Source of the DNA: Scatosoma sp045656625
GTDB taxonomy: Bacteria; Bacillota; Clostridia; Christensenellales; Borkfalkiaceae
Direction of reading: 5' to 3'
Assembly: GCA_045656625.1 (NCBI GenBank)
Contig: JAZORL010000176.1
Span: 1-40,636 of the forward strand
DNA: 40,636 nucleotides
Position 1 is the stretch's first letter. The number at the start of each line of letters is the position of its first letter. Made by a program: the position numbers and the translations under genes. This document shows positions 30,813 to 40,202 of the stretch, piece by piece. The notes below the pieces were generated by a model. That model was not told the origin of the DNA. It did no database searches and was given only the letters and a program-made list of their open reading frames with translations.

Positions 30813-32375
30813 ATGGGCAAGAAGAAATCGGTGGTATTAACAGTATTGATTACCATCGTACTCGTTGTATTGTGTGCAATCATAGCTTTCCCCGTATTCA
30901 CGATCCCCGGCTCGAACGGCGTGAAGAAGTGGAATCCTACGGTCTTGCAATATGACTTGAACTCGGATTTTGGCGGTGGGTACTACACCTACTACTATCC
31001 TAACGGCGTAATCACCGAAACGGACTATGAAGAAAATCTTCTTAGCGGCGATATCAAGGCAGAAGATTACGTTCGTTATGGGAATTTCTATCTTTCGACG
31101 GATGAAGACTTGAAGGTCGTTTCCGAAGTGGAAGGAGAAAACGGCGCGATTGAATACGTATTGAACGAAGATTTCCAAGCGGCATTCAACGAAGCAGTGG
31201 AACAGGTAAAAGCTCGTTTTGCAAAGAAGGGCTTTACGGAATACCGTGTTTCGGTTGTAGACGGCATTGCGCTTCGCGTGGAAATTCCCGATTCCGAAGA
31301 AATGGAAAATATCGATTCGGAAACGAATGCATCGCAAGTGCTTTCTCTTTTTGCGAGCGTTGGTAAACTTTCCTTCCAAAAGAATGGGGAAACGGTCAGC
31401 GAGCTTAAAGACGAAGATGCGGATATCAACGATATCATCAGCAGCGTTAGCGCAAAGACGAAGTACGAACAATCCTACTTGAAGATTAACTTCACGTCGA
31501 AGGGTAAGGATATGTTGAAGACGTTTAAGTCGGAAAGTTCTTCGGGCAACAGCGGCGCGACGACGCTTGATCTCGTTTTGGAAAACAGCGCGGGTACGGG
31601 CGTACACAAGCTTTTGTCTATCCAAACGGGGCATATCAACTCCAACAACAACGTTGAAATTCTTCCCGGCAATACGGAAGAAGGGGAAATCCGTTACGTA
31701 AAAACCCTTTCCATTTTGCTCAATTCCCTCATGAACGAAGGGGAAATTTTGATCGGGGAAAGCGACGTGATCTTTGCGTTCCAAAACGTGAACAGCCAAA
31801 CGGACGTTTATAAATTTGCGCCTGTATATAGAAGCAACACGCTTGATATGCTCTTTATCGCACTCGGCGTGACCTTGCTCGTATTGCTTGTTTTGGCGAT
31901 TGTGAAGATGGGTGGCTTCGGCGTGGTAAATCTTTTCACGACGCTCACCTATTTCGTGATCACGACCTTCTGCTTCGCTTTCATCACGAAGGGCGTTTTG
32001 GTTGTGACGATGGGTACGGCGCTCATGTTCCTTTTGGGGCTTGCGCTCACCAACGTATTCCAAGCACGCTTGTATGCGGCAATCAAAGCGGAATTTGCAC
32101 TCGGTAAGACGATTGCATCGTCGGTGAAGGGCGGCTACAAAAAGACTTTCTGGGGGATGCTCGACGTTTATGCGGTGCTCCTTATCGGCGCAGTAGCGGC
32201 GTTGATCGGCGTAGCTGGCTTGCACATGCTTGCAATTCAAGCGCTTATCTGCGTACTCACGGGTGCGTTCTGTAATTTGCTTTGGGGCCGTGCGTTGAAC
32301 GTGATTTTGAGCTCCACGAGCAAGAACAAATATAAATTCTACCGCTTTGTAAGAGAGGAGGACGACGATGAGTAA
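30813..32375 (+). CDS. secD: Divergent SecD-type protein export subunit
   Basis: Start at ATG 30813 (MGKKKSVVLTVLI), six bases after AGGAGG; 520 residues. One N-terminal helix (about 6-28), a large extracytoplasmic domain (about 30-340) and five further membrane segments (about 345-495) give SecD topology. The C-terminal region KAEFALGKTIASSVKGGYKKTF parallels the conserved loop of SecD. The gene lies in the yajC-secD-secF-recJ order. The usual GLDLQGG motif is replaced by YDLNSDFGGGYYTYY. The fourth membrane segment (about 395-418) has no acidic residue, where SecD has the essential Asp (GMAVDAN). SecDF normally uses the proton gradient to pull exported proteins; that chemistry may be lost here. 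Confidence 0.85.
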   Translation: MGKKKSVVLTVLITIVLVVLCAIIAFPVFTIPGSNGVKKWNPTVLQYDLNSDFGGGYYTYYYPNGVITETDYEENLLSGDIKAEDYVRYGNFYLSTDEDLKVVSEVEGENGAIEYVLNEDFQAAFNEAVEQVKARFAKKGFTEYRVSVVDGIALRVEIPDSEEMENIDSETNASQVLSLFASVGKLSFQKNGETVSELKDEDADINDIISSVSAKTKYEQSYLKINFTSKGKDMLKTFKSESSSGNSGATTLDLVLENSAGTGVHKLLSIQTGHINSNNNVEILPGNTEEGEIRYVKTLSILLNSLMNEGEILIGESDVIFAFQNVNSQTDVYKFAPVYRSNTLDMLFIALGVTLLVLLVLAIVKMGGFGVVNLFTTLTYFVITTFCFAFITKGVLVVTMGTALMFLLGLALTNVFQARLYAAIKAEFALGKTIASSVKGGYKKTFWGMLDVYAVLLIGAVAALIGVAGLHMLAIQALICVLTGAFCNLLWGRALNVILSSTSKNKYKFYRFVREEDDDE

Positions 32376-33543
32376 GTTTTTGACGAAATCTGTAAAGAAA
32401 GTGACCCTTCTCTCCGTAATTCTCGCAATCATTCTTGCGGCGGCGATTGTGGTTGGCACGCTTTTCGGCTTCAACAAGGAAGCGACGGTAAAGAGCAACC
32501 AAACGGTGACGATTTCCACGTACAAGCACAACGAAGCTTACCTTGACGATATCAAGAGTGACTGCGAAGACATCTTCGAAGATAAAATCCTTTATGAAAT
32601 CGACGGTACGGTATTGTACGAAGATATTATCGAACACGTGTACGTGTTCTCGGCGGATGCGGATTTGGAAGAAACCGTAGCTGCGGTAAAGTCGCACTTT
32701 GAAGCAAGAAAGAACGATGCAAACGATGAATTGGCAATCAACGACGTAGTTGTTAATATCACGTGGCATAAGGAAAGCAACGTTAGCTATCTTGCAAAGA
32801 ATTACGTATCTCGCGCAATCATTGCAAGTGTGATTTTTGCAATCCTTGCTTTCGTGTACGTGACCCTTCGTTTCAGAAGATGGGATATGGGCTTGCTCGT
32901 TGCGCTTGCGGTTGTGCTCGGCATTGGCTTTACGACGGCGATTATCGCGCTCGTTCGCATTCCCGTTACGGCGTCCACCGTTTATGCGATTGCAATCTCT
33001 GGCTTGCTTTCGACGATTACGGCGATTATGACGTTGCATAGAGTTCGCTTGGCTTCGAAAGAAGAAGACGCAAAGAATCAATCTGCTGCGGAAATCGTGG
33101 CAAACTCGATTGCTTGGAAGGAAATCCTTTCCCTTTGCGCAATCCTTGCTGTTGCAACCCTTCTCACCGGTATCCTCGTTGGTAAAGCAGGTATCTGGTT
33201 TGCGGTTAGCTCGTTGGTAGGCATTATTATGGCGGCGTTCATCGGTATCCTTTACGTGCCTGCGGTTTGCATTCCTTTGAAGGGTGCGGTCGATGCGAAA
33301 ATTGCGAATAAGACCGTTCGTTATAAGGGTGCGGAAAAGACTTCCACCAAAACGAAAAAAGCAGCAAAGAAAGAAGTAGCGGAAGAAGCTCCCGTTGCAG
33401 CAGCGGAAGAAGCTGCGAACGTGGCTGCTCCTGTTGAAGAAGCTACGGAAGAAGTTGTAGAAGAAGCTCCCGTAGAAGAAACCGTAGAAGAAACTGTTGA
33501 AGAAGCGGCAGCGGAAGAAACGGAAGAAGAAAACAACGACTAA
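32368..33543 (+). CDS. secF: Divergent SecF-type protein export subunit with acidic tail
   Basis: 391 residues, starting inside the secD end (8-nt overlap) with GAGGAGG ahead. Topology is one N-terminal helix (about 13-32), an external domain (about 38-148), five membrane helices (about 150-305), and then a cytoplasmic tail. SecF-like sequence is clear at SRAIIASVIFAILAFVYVTL and MTLHRVRLAS. The usual GIDFTGG motif is absent, and the helix that carries NDT in SecF reads ISGLLSTITAIMTL (about 210-223) with no acidic residue. The last 60 residues are a Glu/Val/Ala/Pro repeat (EEAPVEETVEETVEEAAA), resembling the YajC tail. Confidence 0.87.
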   Translation: MSKFLTKSVKKVTLLSVILAIILAAAIVVGTLFGFNKEATVKSNQTVTISTYKHNEAYLDDIKSDCEDIFEDKILYEIDGTVLYEDIIEHVYVFSADADLEETVAAVKSHFEARKNDANDELAINDVVVNITWHKESNVSYLAKNYVSRAIIASVIFAILAFVYVTLRFRRWDMGLLVALAVVLGIGFTTAIIALVRIPVTASTVYAIAISGLLSTITAIMTLHRVRLASKEEDAKNQSAAEIVANSIAWKEILSLCAILAVATLLTGILVGKAGIWFAVSSLVGIIMAAFIGILYVPAVCIPLKGAVDAKIANKTVRYKGAEKTSTKTKKAAKKEVAEEAPVAAAEEAANVAAPVEEATEEVVEEAPVEETVEETVEEAAAEETEEENND

Positions 33544-33561
33544 TTTTAGAAACAAAACGAA

Positions 33562-33594
33562 GGGCAGGACGGGGGAAAAATACTCTTCCTGCCC
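33562..33594 (+). terminator. Hairpin after secF without a T-run
   Basis: GGGCAGGA with TCCTGCCC, an 8-bp perfect stem around a 17-nt loop, in the 74-nt gap before recJ. The following bases are AATTGTTT, so termination is weak; a 3'-end stabilising or processing hairpin is equally likely. Confidence 0.4.
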
Positions 33595-33617
33595 AATTGT
33601 TTAGATAAGGAAATTTT

Positions 33618-35942
33618 ATGAAGAAAATCGTCCCCGAATATTCTTTTTCGGAAGAACAATTAAATACGATTGCCCTTCTTGCGGAAGAAACGGGGTTGAC
33701 GGAGCAAATCACGCGCATTTTGTATGCACGTGGGATTGACGATGCGCAAAAGATTCGCCGTTTTATGCATCCGTCGGAAAAGAATTTCCTTTCCCCCTTC
33801 TTGATGAAAGGGATGCGCGAGGCGGTGGAGCTTATTACGCAAGCTCGCGACGAGGGTAGGACCGTCGTTGTGTTCGGCGATTACGATGCGGACGGTATTT
33901 GCGCATCGGCGATTATGTACCACGCATTGCGCGATTTTGGGATTGAGGCGCACGTTTACGTGCCCGAGCGCGTGGACGGCTACGGACTTTCCGAAGAGGC
34001 GATTGACCGCATTTTCGAGGACTGTAATCCCGAGCTTTTTATCACGGTAGACTGTGGTATTTCCTGTGCAAAAGAGGCGCAATATATTTATGAACTCGGC
34101 TCGGACGTGATTGTCACCGACCACCACGAATTGCCCGAGGTTTTGCCCGATTGCATCATTGTCAATCCAAAGCTCCAAGACGATTATCCTTATGATAATC
34201 TTTGCGGTGCGGGCGTGGCGTTCAAGCTCGCTTGTGCGCTCATTGGTGAAAAGGCATATCAATATCTTGATTTTGCAACCCTTGCAACGGTGGCGGATAG
34301 CGTACCCCTTTTGGGTGAAAACCGTGATATCGTGACGGAAGGGCTGAAACTTTTCAATCATAAGCTTCGTCCTTGCTTTGCCCAGCTTTTGGGAAAGGTG
34401 TACGACGGTATTACGGCGCAAAACTTGGCGTTCAATATTGCTCCGCGCGTGAATGCTGCGGGGAGAATGGGGGATGCGCAAGCGGCGTTCCAGCTCTTCA
34501 TTTCCGAGAAGGAATCGGAGATTTACGAGCTTTCGACCAAGCTTTGCCTTTACAACACCGAACGTCAAAAATGCTGTGACGAGCTGTACCTTTCCGCAAA
34601 GCAAAAGCTCAAAGAAAAGGGTGCTTACGGAAACGTAATTATGCTTTCCGACGAGAGCTGGAACACAGGCTTTGTGGGAATCGTAGCGGCGAGAATCGCC
34701 GAGGAATACAATCGTCCCACCTTGCTTTTCGTGCATCACGGCGATATGCTCAAAGGGAGCGCGAGAAGTATTGAAAGCGTGAATATTTTTACGGCGCTTA
34801 AAAATTGTTCGGAATACATTGAAGAATTTGGCGGACACGCACAAGCGGCAGGGATTAATATCCGTGTGGACAAGTTCCAAGATTTGGAGCGTGCGTTAAA
34901 TGAAGAAATCGGCAAAACGTACACCAAGGCGGACTTTGAGCAAATCATTCCCGTCAGCGAAGAAATCGACGGGTTTGTGAGTGAAAAATTCGCTCGTGAG
35001 CTCAATCAAATGGAGCCTTACGGCGTAGGGCATAGAAGACCGCTTTTTGCTATTTCGGCAGGGGCATGTACGGCTCGACCGGTAAAAGCGATGTCGCCGC
35101 ACCTCTCGGTAAGAAGTGATTACTTGGAATTAATGTACTTCTCGGGTGCGAAGAATTTGAAGATTATCGAAAGTGACGTTAAAAAGCATTTTGTCTTTGA
35201 AATTATCCTTTCGAAATTTAGAGGCAGGGAAACGATTAAGGGGCACGTAAGAGACCTTTTATATGATGGACGGACGGGCAGGAGCGCGGCGGAAAGCATT
35301 TTCGCAAACGCAATGGCGCGTGCGCATAACGAAGGGGTTGGCGTATATCCCGAAGAGCTGTCTACGGCGGAAATCGTTTCGCTGATTCAAGAAAAGCAAG
35401 CGGAATGCGCCTACGGGCTTTGCTTGATTGCCTCGGATAGAAGAACTCTCCGCTTATACGAAGGCTTGGAAGAATTTGGGTGCGACTTGTTCTATCCCTC
35501 GTCGAGAAACCTTTCCAATACCCTCATCGTATCGCCTGCGCCGGATGCGGATTTATCGGGCTTTAAGGATATCGTGTTCTTGGATATGCCGTCCGATTTT
35601 AATATTCCCAGCATAGTGGACAAGAACGTGTACGTAAACCGTGATATTTGCGGCTATAAAATGTTGGAAGGCTTGGACGTGCAGCGTGAAAGCCTACTTA
35701 CCATTTTCTCGGCTTTGCGCCGTGAGGTGAATAGCCTGCGCGGTCAAACGGCGGAAGAGCTTGCTTTTTCCTGCAATGCGCTCGGGTTCGATATGCGAGA
35801 GTTTATCTTTGCAATCAACGTTTTCGAGGAGCTTGGGCTCTTGTCTTTTGCCGATGGTAGATTGACTATTTATCGTGGCATAAGAGTAGAGTTGAGTGAT
35901 TCGAAAATTTATCAAAAAGTATGTTTTTTGAAGGAAAATTAA
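33618..35942 (+). CDS. recJ: Single-stranded-DNA-specific exonuclease RecJ
   Basis: 774 residues, with AAGGAAA ahead of ATG 33618. The DHH phosphoesterase motifs are VVFGDYDADG (84-93), ITVDCGIS, VTDHHELP and the region around DFATLATVADSVPL. The DHHA1 motif is GGHAQAAGI, followed by an OB-fold-like region (about 460-560). A C-terminal extension of about 200 residues (from about 570) is typical of Firmicute RecJ. It degrades single-stranded DNA 5' to 3' in recombination and mismatch repair. It follows secF and precedes rel, as in many Clostridia; the apt gene often found between recJ and rel is absent. Confidence 0.95.
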   Translation: MKKIVPEYSFSEEQLNTIALLAEETGLTEQITRILYARGIDDAQKIRRFMHPSEKNFLSPFLMKGMREAVELITQARDEGRTVVVFGDYDADGICASAIMYHALRDFGIEAHVYVPERVDGYGLSEEAIDRIFEDCNPELFITVDCGISCAKEAQYIYELGSDVIVTDHHELPEVLPDCIIVNPKLQDDYPYDNLCGAGVAFKLACALIGEKAYQYLDFATLATVADSVPLLGENRDIVTEGLKLFNHKLRPCFAQLLGKVYDGITAQNLAFNIAPRVNAAGRMGDAQAAFQLFISEKESEIYELSTKLCLYNTERQKCCDELYLSAKQKLKEKGAYGNVIMLSDESWNTGFVGIVAARIAEEYNRPTLLFVHHGDMLKGSARSIESVNIFTALKNCSEYIEEFGGHAQAAGINIRVDKFQDLERALNEEIGKTYTKADFEQIIPVSEEIDGFVSEKFARELNQMEPYGVGHRRPLFAISAGACTARPVKAMSPHLSVRSDYLELMYFSGAKNLKIIESDVKKHFVFEIILSKFRGRETIKGHVRDLLYDGRTGRSAAESIFANAMARAHNEGVGVYPEELSTAEIVSLIQEKQAECAYGLCLIASDRRTLRLYEGLEEFGCDLFYPSSRNLSNTLIVSPAPDADLSGFKDIVFLDMPSDFNIPSIVDKNVYVNRDICGYKMLEGLDVQRESLLTIFSALRREVNSLRGQTAEELAFSCNALGFDMREFIFAINVFEELGLLSFADGRLTIYRGIRVELSDSKIYQKVCFLKEN

Positions 35943-35967
35943 TCCTTTCACTTACGGAGTAAACGGT

Positions 35968-38115
35968 ATGGAAAGCACGTTGAAAAAAATTCAAGAATTG
36001 TATGGTGAAGAAGAGCGGTCGATGCTGCAAAGAGCGTACGACTATGCTCAAGCTGCGCATGCAAATCAAAAACGCGCCTCCGGAGAACCGTATTTTATCC
36101 ACCCCTGCGCCGTTGCGGAAATTTTGATGGACTTGGGCTTGGATAAAGCGACGATTGCCGCCGCGCTTTTGCACGACGTCATCGAGGACACCGATTCTAC
36201 GGCGGACGATATCCGCAAGGAGTTTGGCGAAGAAGTTCTCAATTTGGTGGGCGGCGTCACCAAGCTTGAAAAGATCGTGTTCAAGTCCAAAGAAGACGAA
36301 AATGCGGAGAATTTCCGTAAAATTTTCGTTGCTATGGCAAAGGACGTGCGCGTGATCATCATCAAGCTTGCCGATAGACTGCATAATATGCGCTCGTTAA
36401 ATTTCCTTTCGCAGGAACGCCAACAGCGTATGGCGAACGAAACGCTCGATATCTACGCGCCTTTGGCAGGTAGACTCGGTGTCTCGCAAATTAAGTGTGA
36501 ATTGGAAGACTTGTGTTTGAAATATCTCGATCCCGAGTCCTATGAATACCTTTTATATAACGTGCGCGAGCGTTTGTCCGAGCGCAAGGAGTTTGTCAAC
36601 GGGTTTGTGGAAGAAATCCGCGCGTTGATGATTCGAGATAAGGTGGAAGGGGACGTGTTCGGCAGACCCAAGCATTTCTATTCCATCTATAAAAAGATGA
36701 AAAACAAGGGTAAAACCTTGGATCAAATTTATGATTTGTCGGCAGTCCGCGTAATCGTAAAGGATATCAATCAATGCTATACGGTGCTTGGGCGTATCCA
36801 CGAAAAATGGAAGCCTATTCCCGGCCGCATTAAGGACTATATCGCAACGCCGAAGCCGAATAAGTATCAATCCTTGCACACGACGGTAATGACGGAATAC
36901 GGTCAACCCGTAGAAATTCAAATCCGTACGGAAGAAATGCACCGCGTAGCGGAATTCGGTATCGCGGCGCATTGGAAATATAAGGAAGGGCGGACGGAAG
37001 AAGCGAATAGCAACTTTGAAAACCGTCTTACTTGGCTTCGTGAAGTCATGGAATGGCAAGGGGACTTGAAGGACTCCAAGGAATTTATTTCCGCCTTAAA
37101 GACCGAGCTTTACAGCCACGAGCTTTTGGTATTCACGCCGCGTGGGAAGGTTATTTCCCTGCCCCCCGAAGCGACCCCCGTCGATTTTGCGTACGCAATT
37201 CACTCGGAAGTCGGCAATCATTGCACGGGCGCGCGCGTCAATTCTAAAATTGTACCGCTTACAACGACGCTTGAAGTGGGGGACGTGGTCGAAATTATCA
37301 CCTCGCCAAACTCGAAAGGCCCTTCGCGCGATTGGTTGAAATTTATCAAATCGTCGAGCGCGAAAGCCAAGATTCGAAACTTTTATAAAAATGAGTTAAA
37401 GGAAGAAAATATCCGCGTCGGACAATTAAAGCTCGAAGACGAAGCGAAGAAAAAGGGGTACACTCTTTCTGCGCTTTTAACGCCCGAAAGCTTTAAGCGC
37501 ATTTGTGAAAGATTCTCTTTCAACGAGCAAGAGGAAATGTTTGCGGCGGTCGGCTATGGCTCGATTTCCGTCAATCAAATCCTTTTCAAACTCATCGATT
37601 CTTACCGAAAGGAAGTACCCATGGCTTCGTTTGACGTGCATACGGGCGGCGGAAACCGCAGTACGGGCGGCGTACTGGTCAACGGTCAAGCAGGGATGCT
37701 TTTGCGTTTTGCAGGTTGTTGTTCACCCGTTCCTGGGGATCAAATCGTGGGTTATACGTCACGTGGTCGTGGCGTGGTGATTCATAGAAGTGACTGCTCG
37801 AACGTCAAGGGGATGGAAAGCAATCGTTTGCTCCCTGCCTCGTGGCAAATCGAAGCGGGCGGCAAGCAACGCTTTAATGCGAATATTTCCATTCGTGCGA
37901 CCGATCAAGGTGCGGCGTTGTCCGTTCTTTCCTTCGTCGTTGCTGATTTGAAGCTTTCGATTACGGCGGTCAATGGTAGAATCGATAAAAACCAAGACGC
38001 AATTTTGGAAGCGTCCATTTCCTTGGCGGACATTTCCGATATCGACTTATTAATTAAGCGTATGCAGGCGGACAAGCGCATTTACGACGTCCACCGTATT
38101 ACGACTCTTTCGTAA
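35968..38115 (+). CDS. rel: Bifunctional (p)ppGpp synthetase/hydrolase (Rel/SpoT)
   Basis: 715 residues. The HD hydrolase domain is intact: His45 in YFIHPCAV, the HDxxED motif LLHDVIEDT (69-74) and KLADRLHNMRSL. The synthetase domain contains FGRPKHFYSIYKKM, DLSAVRVIVKD and PGRIKDYIATPKPNKYQSLH. The RIKD element corresponds to the RxKD form of bifunctional enzymes, not the ExDD form of synthetase-only RelA. A TGS domain (about 390-450; LLVFTPRGKVISLPP) and a C-terminal ACT domain follow. It makes and degrades the stringent-response alarmone in answer to uncharged tRNA on ribosomes. The next gene starts 3 nt after its stop. Confidence 0.96.
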   Translation: MESTLKKIQELYGEEERSMLQRAYDYAQAAHANQKRASGEPYFIHPCAVAEILMDLGLDKATIAAALLHDVIEDTDSTADDIRKEFGEEVLNLVGGVTKLEKIVFKSKEDENAENFRKIFVAMAKDVRVIIIKLADRLHNMRSLNFLSQERQQRMANETLDIYAPLAGRLGVSQIKCELEDLCLKYLDPESYEYLLYNVRERLSERKEFVNGFVEEIRALMIRDKVEGDVFGRPKHFYSIYKKMKNKGKTLDQIYDLSAVRVIVKDINQCYTVLGRIHEKWKPIPGRIKDYIATPKPNKYQSLHTTVMTEYGQPVEIQIRTEEMHRVAEFGIAAHWKYKEGRTEEANSNFENRLTWLREVMEWQGDLKDSKEFISALKTELYSHELLVFTPRGKVISLPPEATPVDFAYAIHSEVGNHCTGARVNSKIVPLTTTLEVGDVVEIITSPNSKGPSRDWLKFIKSSSAKAKIRNFYKNELKEENIRVGQLKLEDEAKKKGYTLSALLTPESFKRICERFSFNEQEEMFAAVGYGSISVNQILFKLIDSYRKEVPMASFDVHTGGGNRSTGGVLVNGQAGMLLRFAGCCSPVPGDQIVGYTSRGRGVVIHRSDCSNVKGMESNRLLPASWQIEAGGKQRFNANISIRATDQGAALSVLSFVVADLKLSITAVNGRIDKNQDAILEASISLADISDIDLLIKRMQADKRIYDVHRITTLS

Positions 38116-38118
38116 ATT

Positions 38119-38742
38119 ATGGAAATTATCACGATTTATCCGCGCGGATTCGGCGCAAACACGTATGCTGTCACCGTAGACGGTCAAACAGCGATCGTGC
38201 TTGACCCTTCGCAACCGCGCGTGGAAAGCGAACTCATCAAGCGTGGGTTAAAAGCGACGCACGTCCTTTTAACCCATAGTCATTTTGATCACGTCGGCGG
38301 CGTTTCCGTATTGCAGGAAAGCGGAGCAAAGGTGTTATGCTCGGCGGAAGAAAAGGGGCTTATCGGCACGGAAGCGGACTTATTTTCTCTTTTTGGTGCG
38401 CCGAGAAACCATTACGCAATCGACGAAACCTTTTGCGACGGCGAGGAAAAAACGCTTGGGGAATTTACGGTGAAAATGCTCATTACGCCCGGGCATACAA
38501 AAGGGAGCTGTTGCTATCTTTTCACGGCAAAGGACGGGAGCAGAGCGTTGTTTACGGGGGATACTCTCTTTAACGGCAGCATCGGCAGAACGGATTTTCC
38601 TACGGGAAATATCGGGCAAATGCGTGAAAGCTTACGCAAGCTTTGTGCGCTGGATGGGGAATTAGCCGTCTATCCTGGACACAACGACGAAACGACGATT
38701 GACCACGAAAAAAGAACGAATCCGTTTCTTTTAGACTTATAA
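38119..38742 (+). CDS. Metallo-beta-lactamase-fold hydrolase, glyoxalase II-like
   Basis: 207 residues, beginning 3 nt after the rel stop. The metal-binding motif THSHFDHVGG gives His53, His55, Asp57 and His58; further ligands lie in TPGHTKGSCCYLF and FTGDTLF, and the C-terminal YPGHNDETT supplies the last histidine. It is the small glyoxalase II-like (YcbL/GloB-type) form commonly found between rel and hemZ in Clostridia. The substrate is probably a thioester such as a glutathione-type adduct or another acyl-thiol, but this is unproven. hemZ follows after 12 nt. Confidence 0.9.
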   Translation: MEIITIYPRGFGANTYAVTVDGQTAIVLDPSQPRVESELIKRGLKATHVLLTHSHFDHVGGVSVLQESGAKVLCSAEEKGLIGTEADLFSLFGAPRNHYAIDETFCDGEEKTLGEFTVKMLITPGHTKGSCCYLFTAKDGSRALFTGDTLFNGSIGRTDFPTGNIGQMRESLRKLCALDGELAVYPGHNDETTIDHEKRTNPFLLDL

Positions 38743-38754
38743 TAAGGCAGTTTT

Positions 38755-40131
38755 ATGTTTACAACCGATTGCAAATTTTTAGAAAACGAGCTTCTCGACG
38801 TCGTGCGCTTATTCAAGCGTAGACCGGAAAGCATTGCGCACTCTTTTGTTTTTGAAGGGGGCGTTTTTTCTAATACCTTTGTGATTGACGGAAGGGAATA
38901 TTCCTATCAAGATAGGGGGCAGGTATGCGACGAACTCGAATTTAAGAGATTGGAACGCCGTTTTGCCAAGCTCCGTCTTTACGAGATTTTAAGTGATTTA
39001 TACGGCGAAAATATGCCTTGGGGTGCGCTCACAGGGATTCGTCCTACCAAGCTTGCTTACGGTGAAATAGAAAAAGGCAGGGATTTTCAAGGACTTTTCC
39101 GCATGATGGGAGTCCAGGAAGAGAATATTCAGCTCGTTGCGGATATTTTGAAAACGCAGGAAGGGATTTATGAGAAAAAGGACGGCAACACCGATTTATT
39201 CGTGTCGATTCCCTTTTGTCCGACCAAGTGCGCTTACTGCTCCTTTATCACCGCGCCGATTGACAAGACTCGCCATTTCTTGCCGAGCTATCTTGACTGT
39301 TTAGACAAGGAATTGCAGGCGGCGAAAGAGAGCGTAGGAAATTTGCGCAGCGTGTATATTGGCGGCGGTACGCCGTTTGCTTTGGACGCGCCCGACTTGA
39401 AAAGGGTATTAGACGGAGTAAACCCCATCTTCAAAGCGCTTAATCCGAATGCGGAATACACGGTGGAAGCGGGCAGACCCGACGTGTTTACGGACGAAAA
39501 GCTTGCGCTTTTGAAGGATTACGGCGTGACGAGAATTTGTATCAATCCACAAAGCTTTTCGGACGAAACCCTGCAAAAAATCGGCAGAAAGCATACGGAA
39601 AAGGATATTTATCGCGCGTTTGAAATGAGTGAGAAATACAAGTTTGATATCAACGTGGACTTGATTGCAGGCTTAACGGACGAGCGCGTGGAAACCTTTG
39701 TCAAGAGTGTGGAAAAAGCAGTCGCAACGGGTGCGGAAAATATTACGGTGCATTGTCTTTCCCTGAAATCAGGAGCGAAGCTCAAAGAGGAAACGGACTA
39801 TCTTGAAAATGATTTCATCTCGGACATGGTAGCCTCTTCAAGGGAAATTTTGAGCAAAAACGGGTATGCGCCCTATTATATGTACCGTCAAAAATACCAA
39901 GTGGGCAACAACGAAAACGTTGGCTGGACGAAAAAAGGGAAGGCGTGCGTTTACAATATCGATATTATGGAAGAAACGGCGGACAATCTTGCCGTCGGCG
40001 CAAACGCAGTATCTAAGCGGGTGTTTAATGATAAGGGCTTGATTACGCGGTTTGCTTCGCAAAAGGATTTGCCTACGTATATCGCGCACGTGGATGACAT
40101 TATTGTGAAAAAACGCGAATTTTTTGCGTAA
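38755..40131 (+). CDS. hemZ: Radical SAM coproporphyrinogen III dehydrogenase-like protein HemZ
   Basis: 458 residues. The radical SAM cluster motif FCPTKCAYCSF places cysteines at 155, 159 and 162; YIGGGTPFAL follows, and the HemN-like elements EAGRPDVFTDEKL and NPQSFSDETLQKIGRKHT are present. An N-terminal domain of about 145 residues precedes the radical SAM core, as in HemZ and unlike HemN/HemW. It was described as an oxygen-independent coproporphyrinogen oxidase in Bacillus, but its reaction in Clostridia without a full haem pathway is uncertain. It ends the recJ-rel-MBL-hemZ run; no clear terminator is visible after it. Confidence 0.93.
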   Translation: MFTTDCKFLENELLDVVRLFKRRPESIAHSFVFEGGVFSNTFVIDGREYSYQDRGQVCDELEFKRLERRFAKLRLYEILSDLYGENMPWGALTGIRPTKLAYGEIEKGRDFQGLFRMMGVQEENIQLVADILKTQEGIYEKKDGNTDLFVSIPFCPTKCAYCSFITAPIDKTRHFLPSYLDCLDKELQAAKESVGNLRSVYIGGGTPFALDAPDLKRVLDGVNPIFKALNPNAEYTVEAGRPDVFTDEKLALLKDYGVTRICINPQSFSDETLQKIGRKHTEKDIYRAFEMSEKYKFDINVDLIAGLTDERVETFVKSVEKAVATGAENITVHCLSLKSGAKLKEETDYLENDFISDMVASSREILSKNGYAPYYMYRQKYQVGNNENVGWTKKGKACVYNIDIMEETADNLAVGANAVSKRVFNDKGLITRFASQKDLPTYIAHVDDIIVKKREFFA

Positions 40132-40167
40132 AAGACAAAGAAATCGTAAAATTTTGCGTATTTTTGT

Positions 40168-40196
40168 TTTACATTCTTAAAAGAATGTGGTAGAAT
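40168..40196 (+). promoter_or_regulatory. Extended -10 promoter of rpsO with an internal palindrome
   Basis: TTTACA (40168-40173), 17-nt spacer, TAGAAT (40191-40196) preceded by TG at 40188-40189. The spacer and -35 are covered by the perfect inverted repeat ACATTCTT-AA-AAGAATGT (40171-40188). Confidence 0.75.
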
Positions 40197-40202
40197 AGTA
40201 AT

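Noticed and set aside
30837..32531. Open frame of over 500 codons on the minus strand, antisense to secD
   Set aside because: It mirrors the codon pattern of secD, has no ribosome binding site or promoter, and its translation has a composition typical of antisense frames.
32257..33555. Long minus-strand frame antisense to secF
   Set aside because: Low-complexity Phe/Arg composition arising from the Glu-rich tail of SecF in reverse; no start signals.
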